Source: CBDESM01 sp965205165 (lineage in GTDB: Bacteria > Chloroflexota > Dehalococcoidia > Bin125). Taken from it: a stretch of 64,000 nt of DNA. Within the stretch, counting starts at the first letter, position 1. Each line of letters starts with the position of its first letter. Under the pieces are notes generated by a model. The model was not told the DNA's origin. It made no database searches and saw nothing but the letters and a program-made list of their open reading frames with translations. The position numbers and the translations under genes were made by a program. This document shows positions 41,936 through 50,243 of the stretch, piece after piece. The DNA is taken from assembly GCA_965205165.1 (NCBI GenBank), contig OZ242037.1, positions 2,604,001 to 2,668,000 on the forward strand, written 5' to 3'.

Positions 41936-43309
41936 TCAGCGGGGGACGGGGCGGCCGTGCTGGATCAGGCGGTCTTGGGCGGCGGTGAGGATCAGCTGGT
42001 GGGGGCCGTCTAGGGGGCCGAGGGGGTCGCCGGTGACTACCAGGTCGAGGGTGCCGTCGCCGGTGGCGTCGCGGATGGAGATCTCGGAGACGTCGCCGAC
42101 GATCGCCTGCGGGCCGGTGACGACGCGGTAGCCGGCGCCCCAGCTGATCAGGACATGGAAGACGCTGGTGCAGCCGTCGCGGACGCAGGACGTTTCGAGG
42201 AAGGAGAGGTCGCGGCGGCCGTCGCCGGTGAGGTCGTCGTTGGCGATGAAGGCGAGGTCGCCGGGCTCGCGCCCGTAGGCCAGCGCGTGGTCGTAGGCGA
42301 TGCGGTAGCGCAGGCCGGGGCCGGGCGCGCGGTCGTAGACGACCAGGTTGGCGGGCGGGAGCTGGGACGCGAAGGCGTTGGGGTTGTTGAAGATCAGGGC
42401 GATGCTGGACTGCCCGTTGGCGTTGGCGTCGATCAGGTAGATGCGGTCGGGGCGATCCGGGCTGGCGGGCATCGGCCAGGCGCGGTAGAGGTCGGCGATC
42501 TCGGGCACGGTCGACTTGCCCTGCAGCCAGGGCAGCGCGTGCGCGCCGTAGTCGAGGAAGCTGCGCGGGCGGGCGGGGATCGCCTCGAGCGCGAGCGCGA
42601 CCGGCGGCTGCGGGAACTGCGAGGAGCGGGTCACGATCGGCGTCGCCCAGGCGATCGCCGGCCGCGGCAGCTCGATCCCGACCGGGATCAGGCTGGCCGG
42701 ATCGGCCGAGCCCAGCGTCGCCGAGCCGCCCGCGCGCGGCAGCGCGGCCGCGCCGGTGGGGATGTAGAGCAGCTGGCCGACGGAGAGCAGGTCGGGGTCG
42801 CGCAGCCCGTTGAACTCGGCCAGGCGGTTGACGTCGACCGAGAACTCGCGGGCGATCTGGGCCAACGTGTCGCCGCCCTTGACCACGTAGGGGATCGGCT
42901 CGGAGGCCTCCGCCGGCTCCTCCTCCTCCGTGCCGGTTTCGGACTCCTCGCCGCCGTCATCGCCGGTCGCGGCTTCGGTCTGCGCGGCGGTCCCGTCTTC
43001 CTCGCTGCCGCCCGTCGCGGTCGACGCTGAGGTCGTCGAGCCGGACCCGGACGCCGAGCTCGTCTGCCCGGTTGTGGTCGCGGTCGAAGACCCGGCTGAC
43101 GGGTTCGAGGCGCTGGGCGCTTGGGTCGTCGTGCTGGAACGAGCGGCCGGAGTCTGCTGCTGAGCCTGCGGAGTCGGCGTCTGCTGCTCGGCATCGGCGG
43201 AGTCGCCGCCGCAGGCGGAGAGCAGGGCGGCCGCGAGCAGCAGCGGGCCCGCGGCGAGCGAGACCGCCGCGGAACGACTCAGGCGCATACACAGCATCTT
43301 GGAATCCAT
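41936..43309 (-). CDS. LysM-domain lipoprotein with VCBS-like repeat end
   Basis: 457 residues from the ATG at 43309 (43288 also possible). Lipoprotein signal with lipobox LLSAC-GGDS, then a ~90-residue Ser/Thr/Glu-rich linker typical of wall-spanning proteins, a LysM domain for peptidoglycan binding (YVVKGGDTLAQIAREFSV, LAEFNGLRDPDLLSVGQLLY) and a C-terminal part with FG-GAP-like Asp loops (ANDDLTGDGRRDLSFLET, IRDATGDGTLDLVVTGD). Outer-surface anchored. Role unknown, probably adhesion or scaffolding. Confidence 0.8.
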   Translation of the reverse strand: MDSKMLCMRLSRSAAVSLAAGPLLLAAALLSACGGDSADAEQQTPTPQAQQQTPAARSSTTTQAPSASNPSAGSSTATTTGQTSSASGSGSTTSASTATGGSEEDGTAAQTEAATGDDGGEESETGTEEEEPAEASEPIPYVVKGGDTLAQIAREFSVDVNRLAEFNGLRDPDLLSVGQLLYIPTGAAALPRAGGSATLGSADPASLIPVGIELPRPAIAWATPIVTRSSQFPQPPVALALEAIPARPRSFLDYGAHALPWLQGKSTVPEIADLYRAWPMPASPDRPDRIYLIDANANGQSSIALIFNNPNAFASQLPPANLVVYDRAPGPGLRYRIAYDHALAYGREPGDLAFIANDDLTGDGRRDLSFLETSCVRDGCTSVFHVLISWGAGYRVVTGPQAIVGDVSEISIRDATGDGTLDLVVTGDPLGPLDGPHQLILTAAQDRLIQHGRPVPR

Positions 43310-43397
43310 CCAACCACCCGCCGCCTCTTCCACAGTAGCGCGGATCGCCCGTTCCGTGCAGCGCAGCCCGCAAATCCTCTGGCTCGCGGAAGCGCGC

Positions 43398-45401
43398 CTA
43401 CCGCGTCTTCCAGGCCCGCGACAACTGCGACGCCGCGCCGACCGGGTCGTGCGCGAAGTAGGGCGCGACCAAGTCGAACACGCCTGCCCGCCGCGCGAGC
43501 AGCCCGTAGCGGTTGACCAGATGCACCGCGGGCATCGCTTCCGCCGTCCGCGCCCGGATCTGCTCGATCACCTCCGAGCGTTCCCGCGGGTCCAGCGTTC
43601 GCCGCGCCGATTCCCACAACCGCTCCAGCTCCGCGTCCCGCGGCCATTCATGCCGCTCCGATTCCGCCGGCACGAACCCCGACGGGTCGCCCGCCGCCGG
43701 ATGCCCGCGCGAAAACGCGGACGCCATCGCGTTCGCCTCCGGATGCATCGCAGCGCCCGCCGGCGTCAACTGCCGGTCGAGGACGTCCAGATCGATCAGT
43801 CCCCGGAACGCCGAGCGCAGCTCTGCCGTCAAACTGTTCAGCTGCCGGTTCTCCAGATTCCGCCCGCCGATCAACTGGGCGCCCGCTCTGCTCGTGCCGC
43901 GATCCAATCCGATCCGCAGCGGCGTTTCGCGCGTGTGGCCGGCTGCTTCCAGCAGCGCCCGCGCGCCCTCCGGGTCGTGCCCGTAGGCCGGCCCCAGCTC
44001 CTCCAGCGTCCACGGCCACTCGCGAAATTCCCGCCCGCTCGCCGCATCCGCGGCGAATGTCCAGTTCAAGCCGCAATCCGCCGCCGCCAAACCATCGTGC
44101 CAATCGTCGATCATCGCCCGCCGGTCGATCGCCAGAGAGAGCGCCCGCCGCGCCCGCGGATCCGAGATCGGCCGCGCAATATCCTGCGGGAATTCGATGA
44201 CCGCGCCGCGTCCTGGCGATGGCGCGGTGACCTGCGCCACCGCATCTGGCAACGCCGCCAGCGTCGCGGTCAGCTCGGCCGGCGACTCCAGCTGCAGCGC
44301 GTCCAAGGACCCCGTCAGCCAGTCCTCCCACAGATCTTCCCGATACACGCAGACATTGGGCAGCTCGAAGCCCGGCCGCAGCCCGCCGCTTACCGCATCG
44401 AGCCGCGGCAGCGCCTCGCCCGTTGCCGCATCCCGCCGGAAGTAGCCGGTCCGCCGCGCAACCCTCCAAGTCCCGTCCGGCCCGGGCCAGCGATCGAGCA
44501 TGAACGGCCCCGTCCCGGGCGGCGTCGCGAGGCCGTCCGCCTCCGCGTCGGGCTGCCAGCCGGGCGGCATCACCACGTGGTCCGGCCCGGTCATCGCCGC
44601 GAGCAGGAAGCTCGACGGCTCGCGCAAGAGGAACTTCACCGAGCCGTCCACGTCGTCCGCCTCGATCGCGGAGACGTCGCGGTACGCCGCCGATTGCGGA
44701 GCCCCCTCTTCCCGGTACAGCGCGTGCGTCGCCTGCACGTCGGAAGCCGCCAGCGCCCACCCGCCGGGCCAGGACACCCCGTCCCGCAGCCGGAAGATCA
44801 GCGTCGCATCGTCGGGCGTCTCCCAGCCCGCCGCCAGATCGCCCTCGATCTCGTTCCGGTGCGCGTCCTCCCCGTCGCCCGCGGCGAGCGTGACCAGCTG
44901 GCTGTAGAGCAGCGGCAGCAGATCGGGCGAGGCGTAGGCGCGGTAGGCATCGGGCGGAATCGGCGACCAAGAAATCGGGCTCGGCGTGCTCAGCACCAGT
45001 TCCCCGCCGCGCCGCGGCGTCCTGCCCCGCAGCTCGCCAAGCCTGCGCCAGTGATACCGCTCCCGCCATTCCGCAGCATCGACGACCTCCCGCGGCCCGA
45101 CCTCGAACTCCATCGCTAGTTCTTCGAGGCTGCTTCCAACCGAGACGCGGCTGCAATGGCTCGACGCAACCAGACTTGAGCGCGACGGCCGGCTGGGCTC
45201 CACTACGGGCTGGGGCATCTCCTGCTCGACCGCATCGGGAGCAGGCGGATCAGGCTGATCCGGCTCGGCCGGGTCGGACTCGGTCTCACCCGGAGCGTTG
45301 TACACCTCCGGCCCCTCGCAACCAACCAAGGCGAACCCCGCGAGGCCGACTCCGGCGCGAGCCGCCGATGCAATCAACCGCCTGCGGGATAGTCGCTGCA
45401 T
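43398..45401 (-). CDS. Family 5 ABC substrate-binding lipoprotein, Tat-exported
   Basis: 667 residues. N-terminal twin-arginine signal SRRRLIASAARAGVGLAGF ending in a lipobox (LVGC). A Pro/Glu-rich linker with a short basic region precedes an oligopeptide-binding-protein fold (PF00496-like): GDLAAGWETPDDATLIFRLR, DGVSWPGGWALAASDVQATH, PPGTGPFMLDRW and DPRARRALSLAIDRRAMID. It captures peptides, sugars or metals for an importer, but no permease genes are near. SD AGGGAG precedes the ATG. Follows crcB by 16 nt on the same strand. Confidence 0.85.
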   Translation of the reverse strand: MQRLSRRRLIASAARAGVGLAGFALVGCEGPEVYNAPGETESDPAEPDQPDPPAPDAVEQEMPQPVVEPSRPSRSSLVASSHCSRVSVGSSLEELAMEFEVGPREVVDAAEWRERYHWRRLGELRGRTPRRGGELVLSTPSPISWSPIPPDAYRAYASPDLLPLLYSQLVTLAAGDGEDAHRNEIEGDLAAGWETPDDATLIFRLRDGVSWPGGWALAASDVQATHALYREEGAPQSAAYRDVSAIEADDVDGSVKFLLREPSSFLLAAMTGPDHVVMPPGWQPDAEADGLATPPGTGPFMLDRWPGPDGTWRVARRTGYFRRDAATGEALPRLDAVSGGLRPGFELPNVCVYREDLWEDWLTGSLDALQLESPAELTATLAALPDAVAQVTAPSPGRGAVIEFPQDIARPISDPRARRALSLAIDRRAMIDDWHDGLAAADCGLNWTFAADAASGREFREWPWTLEELGPAYGHDPEGARALLEAAGHTRETPLRIGLDRGTSRAGAQLIGGRNLENRQLNSLTAELRSAFRGLIDLDVLDRQLTPAGAAMHPEANAMASAFSRGHPAAGDPSGFVPAESERHEWPRDAELERLWESARRTLDPRERSEVIEQIRARTAEAMPAVHLVNRYGLLARRAGVFDLVAPYFAHDPVGAASQLSRAWKTR

Positions 45402-45417
45402 CTCCCTGCAAATCTAC

Positions 45418-45798
45418 TCAAAGGCGTGCCAGTTGCTGGCCGAGCCAGACTGCGGCCAGGCCGGCCGCGGCGCTGGCCGCGAGATTCAGCAGCGCGATGT
45501 GCCAGCGCCCCGCGTCGATCAGCGCGAGCGAATCGAAGCTCAGCGTCGAAAACGTGGTGAAGCCGCCGAGCAGCCCGACCGTGAGCGCCAGGCGGATCGG
45601 CTCCGAGACGCTGGCGCGCTCGAGCAGCGCCGTCGCGATCAGGCCGAGCAGCAGCGCCCCGGCCACGTTGACCGCGAAGATGCCGAGCGGGAAATCCGCC
45701 GCCCCCGTGACCGGCGCGCGATGGTCGATCGCCCGCGCGATCAAGTAGCGCAGCACCGACCCCGCCGCGCCGCCGATCGCGACCGCGAGCACCGCCAC
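45418..45798 (-). CDS. crcB: Fluoride channel CrcB/Fluc
   Basis: 126 residues, four hydrophobic helices. GGAAGSVLRYLI at the start, FPLGIFAVNVAGALLLGL (the conserved Asn), and GLLGGFTTFSTLSFD containing the Phe-box/TTFST motif are diagnostic. Exports fluoride by forming an antiparallel dimer. GTG start one base after the upstream TGA. No fluoride riboswitch was recognised upstream. Confidence 0.93.
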   Translation of the reverse strand: MAVLAVAIGGAAGSVLRYLIARAIDHRAPVTGAADFPLGIFAVNVAGALLLGLIATALLERASVSEPIRLALTVGLLGGFTTFSTLSFDSLALIDAGRWHIALLNLAASAAAGLAAVWLGQQLARL

Positions 45799-45799
45799 C

Positions 45800-46759
45800 T
45801 CAGCGCCCGGTCGAGCCGAAGCCGCCCGCGCCCCGCTCCGTCTCGTCGAGCTCCGCGGCCTCGCGCACTGCCGCCAGCGCGACGGGCGCGATCACCAGCT
45901 GCGCAATCCGGTCGCCATGCCGCACGCTGAACGGGCCGGCGCCGGGCCGCAGCGTCAGCTGCACGATCAGCTCCCCCCGATAGTCCGCATCGATGGTGCC
46001 GAAACCCACATCCACGCCCTTGCGCCACAGCCCAGAGCGCGGCCGCACCTGCGCCTCGAAGCCGGGCGGCAGAGCGATCGCGATGCCGGTCGGCACCGGC
46101 GCGACCGCCCCGCCCGGATCCAGCGCCAGCGTTCCGCCCTCCCCCCCTAAATCGGCGCGGAGATCAAGCCCCGAACTCAGCGCCGTGGCCCGCTGCGGCA
46201 GCGCCGCGCTCTCCCGCAACCGCCGCGCGAGCAGCTCTGGCCCCGCGCTGAATTCCCCGCCTTCCACCGGCATTCCACCACCCGAACGGGATTCCGGTGG
46301 AGATTCCGTGCCCGAACCGGCCCAAGCGAACTTCGGGAACGTCTCCGCCGGCGTCGCCGCCAAGCGGGCCGAGTCCAGCCCCGCCGCCTCGCGCAGCAGC
46401 GCTCCCGCCGCGCCGATCGCCGCCGAGACGTCCACGCCGAGAAAAACCGGCGCGTAGGGCGCGAGCCGCTCGATCCCCGCCGACAGCTTGGTCTGCACCC
46501 CGCGCGGCTTCTGCGTCCCCGTCCAGTGGTGCAGCCCCGCCGCGAGCAGGATCAGCCCCTGGAAGAAGGAGCGGATCGGGCGCGGCTCCTCCATCCACAG
46601 CTCCTCCCACGTCTCGTGCGCGTCGAAGAAGCGGTGCGCATCCCACTCCGCCGCGCCCTTGGCCAGCAGCATCCGCTGCGCGGCGCTGACGCCCGCCTCC
46701 TGCGCAATCTGCTCGGCGCGGCTGGGAACGTGGTCGACGCGGGCCATCTCGTGCCTCAT
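45800..46759 (-). CDS. DUF309-dUTPase fusion
   Basis: 319 residues. Residues ~30-100 are DUF309: HRFFDAHETWEELWME, SFFQGLILLAAGLHHWTG. Residues ~165-319 are a trimeric dUTP pyrophosphatase with all five motifs: SSGLDLRADL (195), PRSGLW (240), GTIDADYRGE (254), GDRIAQLV (282) and RGAGGFGSTGR (309). It hydrolyses dUTP to dUMP, keeping uracil out of DNA. An internal ATG at codon 163 could give a stand-alone dUTPase. A -10 TAGCCT lies upstream, back-to-back with that of the DinB gene. Confidence 0.9.
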   Translation of the reverse strand: MRHEMARVDHVPSRAEQIAQEAGVSAAQRMLLAKGAAEWDAHRFFDAHETWEELWMEEPRPIRSFFQGLILLAAGLHHWTGTQKPRGVQTKLSAGIERLAPYAPVFLGVDVSAAIGAAGALLREAAGLDSARLAATPAETFPKFAWAGSGTESPPESRSGGGMPVEGGEFSAGPELLARRLRESAALPQRATALSSGLDLRADLGGEGGTLALDPGGAVAPVPTGIAIALPPGFEAQVRPRSGLWRKGVDVGFGTIDADYRGELIVQLTLRPGAGPFSVRHGDRIAQLVIAPVALAAVREAAELDETERGAGGFGSTGR

Positions 46760-46786
46760 GCGCTGCCCGTGCCGGGCTGCCGATCG

Positions 46787-46796
46787 AGGCTACACT
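46787..46796. promoter_or_regulatory. Overlapping divergent -10 elements
   Basis: TAGCCT on the minus strand (46792-46787) for the dUTPase fusion overlaps TACACT on the plus strand (46791-46796) for the DinB gene. The plus-strand GTG follows after seven bases (leaderless). Only one polymerase could bind at a time. Confidence 0.45.
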
Positions 46797-46803
46797 CGCC
46801 GCC

Positions 46804-47283
46804 GTGTCCGACCCCGCCATCGACGCCGCGCTCACCCAGATCCGCGACGCGCTGCTGGCAGTGCTCGACGGCGTCTCCGAGGCCGAGCTCGGCCGGCGCC
46901 TCGCCGACGGCGAATGGTCGGTGCGCGAGATCATCCTCCACGCAGTCCACTCCGAGCGCTTCCTGCACCCCGCCATGCTCGAACTGCGCCGCGCCGTCGC
47001 CCCCGCGCTGCCGATCCCCCGCACCGGCGGCGTCACCCTGCCCGACACCGAGGCCGAGGCCAGCGCCGCCGAGCTGCGCTGGGCGCTGACCGCCGTGCGC
47101 GAGGACACGGAGCGTCTGCTCGGCGCGCTCGCCACCGAGCAGCTGCGCGAGCCGGCCGAGGTCGATTTCGGCGAGGACGTCTTCGAAATGTCGCTGCGCA
47201 CGATGGCCTTCACCATCGCCGATCACCAGCTCTTCCACCTCCGCCAGATCGAGCGCACCCTGGGCCGCCGGAGCGCGGGCTGA
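46804..47283 (+). CDS. DinB-family metalloprotein
   Basis: 159 residues, GTG start. Four-helix bundle with DGEWSVREIILHAVHSERF and TIADHQLFHLRQIERTLG supplying the three-histidine metal site. DinB/YfiT proteins include bacillithiol/mycothiol-dependent transferases; no substrate can be named. Leaderless start. Confidence 0.75.
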   Translation: MSDPAIDAALTQIRDALLAVLDGVSEAELGRRLADGEWSVREIILHAVHSERFLHPAMLELRRAVAPALPIPRTGGVTLPDTEAEASAAELRWALTAVREDTERLLGALATEQLREPAEVDFGEDVFEMSLRTMAFTIADHQLFHLRQIERTLGRRSAG

Positions 47284-47356
47284 TCGCGGCGAACCCCCTT
47301 CCGCCGCGCGGGTACTATCCTGCGCGTGCAACGGCCCCGCCGGAAGGAGCTTGCAG

Positions 47357-47938
47357 ATGCCCGAATACGCCGACTACGCGGCCCGACTCGATATCGATTA
47401 CCCGGGCCGCTCCAACCGCCTGACGGTGCTCATCCGCCTGATCTTGGCGATCCCGGTGATCATCATCGTCGGCCTCATCAACGCCACCAGGATCATGCAG
47501 CTCGTCTGGCTCCTGGTCGTGCTCGCGATGCTCATCGTCAAGCGCTACCCGGAGATCCTCTGGACCGTGCAGAACTGGTTCGCCGTCTTCTCCACGCGGA
47601 CGACGCTGTACATCGACCTGCTGGCGGACGGCTACCCGTGGGACTCCGACCCGACCGTGCGGATCGAACTGGATCAGCCCGACGCCGGCCAGTTGAGCCG
47701 CTTCCTGCCGCTGATCAAGTGGCTGCTGGCGCTGCCCCACTACATCGTGCTGGCGCTGCTCAGCGTCCTCACCCTCGTCTGCATCATCATCGCCTGGTTC
47801 GCGATCCTGATCACCGGCAGCTACCCCGCGCCGCTGTTCAACTTCGTGCTCGGCGTCAACCGCTGGGGCTTCCGCGTCAACGCCTACGTGTTCGTGCTCA
47901 ACACCGACCGCTACCCGCCCTTCAGCCTCAAGGCCTAG
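47357..47938 (+). CDS. DUF4389 membrane protein
   Basis: 193 residues from the ATG at 47357 (AGGAG seven bases upstream). Hydrophobic segments at ~25-45 (RLILAIPVIIIVGLI), ~48-64 and ~120-155, then GSYPAPLFNFVLGVNRWGFRV, the DUF4389 hallmark. Common in Chloroflexota and Actinobacteria; function unknown. TACTAT at 47313-47318 is a likely -10. Confidence 0.85.
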   Translation: MPEYADYAARLDIDYPGRSNRLTVLIRLILAIPVIIIVGLINATRIMQLVWLLVVLAMLIVKRYPEILWTVQNWFAVFSTRTTLYIDLLADGYPWDSDPTVRIELDQPDAGQLSRFLPLIKWLLALPHYIVLALLSVLTLVCIIIAWFAILITGSYPAPLFNFVLGVNRWGFRVNAYVFVLNTDRYPPFSLKA

Positions 47939-48004
47939 CCGAGCGGGACCATCGGTTAGCATGCCGCGAACTAATCCGCCGAGCACGCGGGGAAAGCGAC
48001 GCAG

Positions 48005-48802
48005 ATGACCACCGCCACAGCCACCGAAACGCACGCGGAAACGACGATCGCCGTCGCCGGCAACGACATGCGGGTGCTGCAAGGGGGCAGCGGCGACCCC
48101 GTCGTCGTGCTCCACCACTCCACCGGCAACGCCGGCTGGATCCCCTTCTACGAGGCCCTCGCCGCCGACTACGCCGTGACCGTGCCCGACATGCCCGGCT
48201 ACGGGCAGTCCGAGCGCCCCGCCTGGGCCCGCAGCCCGCGCGACATCGCCTCGCTCGCGCGGCGCGGCATCGCCAAGCTCGGCATCGACTCCTACCACCT
48301 GATCGGACTCGGCTTCGGCGGCTGGGTCGCCGCCGAACTCGCCGCCGCCTCCGACGCCGAACTCAAGTCGCTCACCCTGATCGGCGCACCGGGCATCCAG
48401 CCCGACGAGGGCGAGATCGCCGACGTGATCTTCTACGAGTTCGAGGAGTACGTGAAGCTCGGCTTCAGCTCCGACGAGGCCTACGCCGAGGTCTTCGGCG
48501 ATGCCGCCGCGCCCGAGCTCAAGGAGCTCTGGGACTTTTCACGTGAAATGACCGCCCGGCTGACTTGGAAGCCGTGGATGTTCAACCGCTCGCTCCAGCC
48601 CCTGATGAGCGAGGTCCAAACCCCGGCCCTGCTGCTCTGGGGCGCCGAGGACCGCGTCGTCCCCGTCAACGTCGGCGAGCTCTACGACGCCGCCCTGCCC
48701 AACTCGACGCTCGATGTCCGGCCCGGCCTCGGCCACCTGATCGAGCTGGAGGACGCGGAAGGCACGTCCGCCGCCGTCAAGTCCTTCCTCGCTGCGAACT
48801 AG
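48005..48802 (+). CDS. Alpha/beta-hydrolase fold protein lacking the nucleophile
   Basis: 265 residues. Oxyanion region VVVLHHSTGNAGW, nucleophile elbow HLIGLGFGGWVAAELA, acid region LLLWGAEDRVVP and catalytic-His region GLGHLIELED are easy to align. The elbow GxSxG reads GLGFG, so the nucleophile Ser is Gly. It is unlikely to be an ordinary ester hydrolase; the family includes members acting in other ways. TAGCAT at 47957-47962 is the -10. Immediately upstream of an LLM oxidoreductase. Confidence 0.8.
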   Translation: MTTATATETHAETTIAVAGNDMRVLQGGSGDPVVVLHHSTGNAGWIPFYEALAADYAVTVPDMPGYGQSERPAWARSPRDIASLARRGIAKLGIDSYHLIGLGFGGWVAAELAAASDAELKSLTLIGAPGIQPDEGEIADVIFYEFEEYVKLGFSSDEAYAEVFGDAAAPELKELWDFSREMTARLTWKPWMFNRSLQPLMSEVQTPALLLWGAEDRVVPVNVGELYDAALPNSTLDVRPGLGHLIELEDAEGTSAAVKSFLAAN

Positions 48803-48880
48803 CCGCTAGACTGCCGCCAACAGGCCCCGCCGCGGCGGGGCGCGCTCCCGAACCGCGGGACGCGAAAGGACCGGACCAAG

Positions 48881-50173
48881 ATGTTCATCGGCTACTTCAC
48901 CGAGCGCCCCTACCAGGACTTCGAGACCGGCTGGGTCGGCACCACCGGCCGCGAGGTCGAGGACCTCGGCATGAGCAACGGCGACTACAACCCCAAGCTC
49001 GGTGCCGAGCTCTACAACCGCTACCTCGACGAGAAGGTCTACGCCGAAGAGATGGGCTTCGACGGCCTGATGCTCAACGAGCACCACTCCACCCCCTTCT
49101 GCATGGGCGGCGTCATGAACGTCGAGGCCGCCATCCTCGCACGCATCACCAAGCGCGCCAAGATCGTCCTGCTCGGCAACGTCCTCCCGATCTGGGAAGA
49201 CCCCCTCTGGCTCGCCGAAGAACTCGCCGAGATCGACATGATCTCCCGCGGACGCCTCGTCACCGGCTGGGTCCGCGGCACCGGCCGCGAATCCGTCGCC
49301 CACAACTCCCAAGCCCCCTTCAACTGGGAGCGCTTCCAAGAGGCCCACGACTTCATCGTCAAGACCTGGTCCACCCCCGGCCCCTTCCGCTGGGAAGGCG
49401 AGCACTACAACTACCGCTACGTCAACCCCTGGGCCCGCCCCTACCAGGAGCCGCACCCCCAGATCTGGATCCCCGGCGTCATGAGCCGCAACACCGTCGC
49501 CTGGTGCGCCAAGCAGCGCTACCCCTACATCATGCTCGCCACCGAGCTCGAACCCACCAAGAAGTCGTTCGAGTACTACGACGAGGTCGCCCAAGAGCAC
49601 GGCTACGAAGCCGGCTCGCAGCACCACGGCTACCTCTTCAAGGTCCACGTCGACGAAACCGAAGAGCTGGCCGAGCAGGCCGGCCGCAAGTACATCGCCG
49701 GCCCCGCCAACCCCTTCCTCGAAGGCAACCAGGGCAACGTCCGCCAGAACCTCCAGAACCTGCCCGGCCTGACCTCGCGCACCCAGCTGCTGCCGACCGT
49801 CTCCTCCTTCGCCCAAGCCGCCGCCCGCGGCCGCCAGGCCGCGCACCAAGCCGCCGCCCAGGACGCGCCCATGCCCGACCAGCAGGACAAGGGCGACTTC
49901 CTCGGCACCTACGAGGAGCAGATCAACAAGTACAGCATCATCTCCGGCACCCCCAAGACGGTGCTCCCGAAGATCAAGCACGTGCTCGAAACCCTGCGCC
50001 CCGGCAGCATCTTCTTCTGGGACGGCGACGGCGCCATGTCCCACGAGGACAGCATGCGCAGCCTCCGCCTGTTCGGCGAAGAGGTCATCCCCGCCGTCCG
50101 CGAAATGGGCAAGGAACTCGACCTCAAAGGCCCCTTCGAGGTAGACACCAAAACCAACGCCCCCCTCGCCTGA
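48881..50173 (+). CDS. LLM-class flavin-dependent oxidoreductase (luciferase-like)
   Basis: 430 residues. YAEEMGFDGLMLNEHHSTP is the signature of bacterial luciferase-like TIM-barrels; ILARITKRAKIVLLGNVLPI, SRGRLVTGWVRGTGRE and PHPQIWIPGVMS follow the family order. It uses FMNH2 or F420 to oxidise or reduce organic substrates. An insertion at ~285-345 (rich in Gln/Ala, GRQAAHQAAAQDAPM) distinguishes it. Pairing with the hydrolase-like gene recurs in Chloroflexota and Actinobacteria (recollection). Confidence 0.88.
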   Translation: MFIGYFTERPYQDFETGWVGTTGREVEDLGMSNGDYNPKLGAELYNRYLDEKVYAEEMGFDGLMLNEHHSTPFCMGGVMNVEAAILARITKRAKIVLLGNVLPIWEDPLWLAEELAEIDMISRGRLVTGWVRGTGRESVAHNSQAPFNWERFQEAHDFIVKTWSTPGPFRWEGEHYNYRYVNPWARPYQEPHPQIWIPGVMSRNTVAWCAKQRYPYIMLATELEPTKKSFEYYDEVAQEHGYEAGSQHHGYLFKVHVDETEELAEQAGRKYIAGPANPFLEGNQGNVRQNLQNLPGLTSRTQLLPTVSSFAQAAARGRQAAHQAAAQDAPMPDQQDKGDFLGTYEEQINKYSIISGTPKTVLPKIKHVLETLRPGSIFFWDGDGAMSHEDSMRSLRLFGEEVIPAVREMGKELDLKGPFEVDTKTNAPLA

Positions 50174-50243
50174 CCCCGCCGCAACACCCGGCGGCGGGCC
50201 CGCTCCGAGAGCGCGCCCGCCGTTGCGCGGAGGGCGCTCCTCG

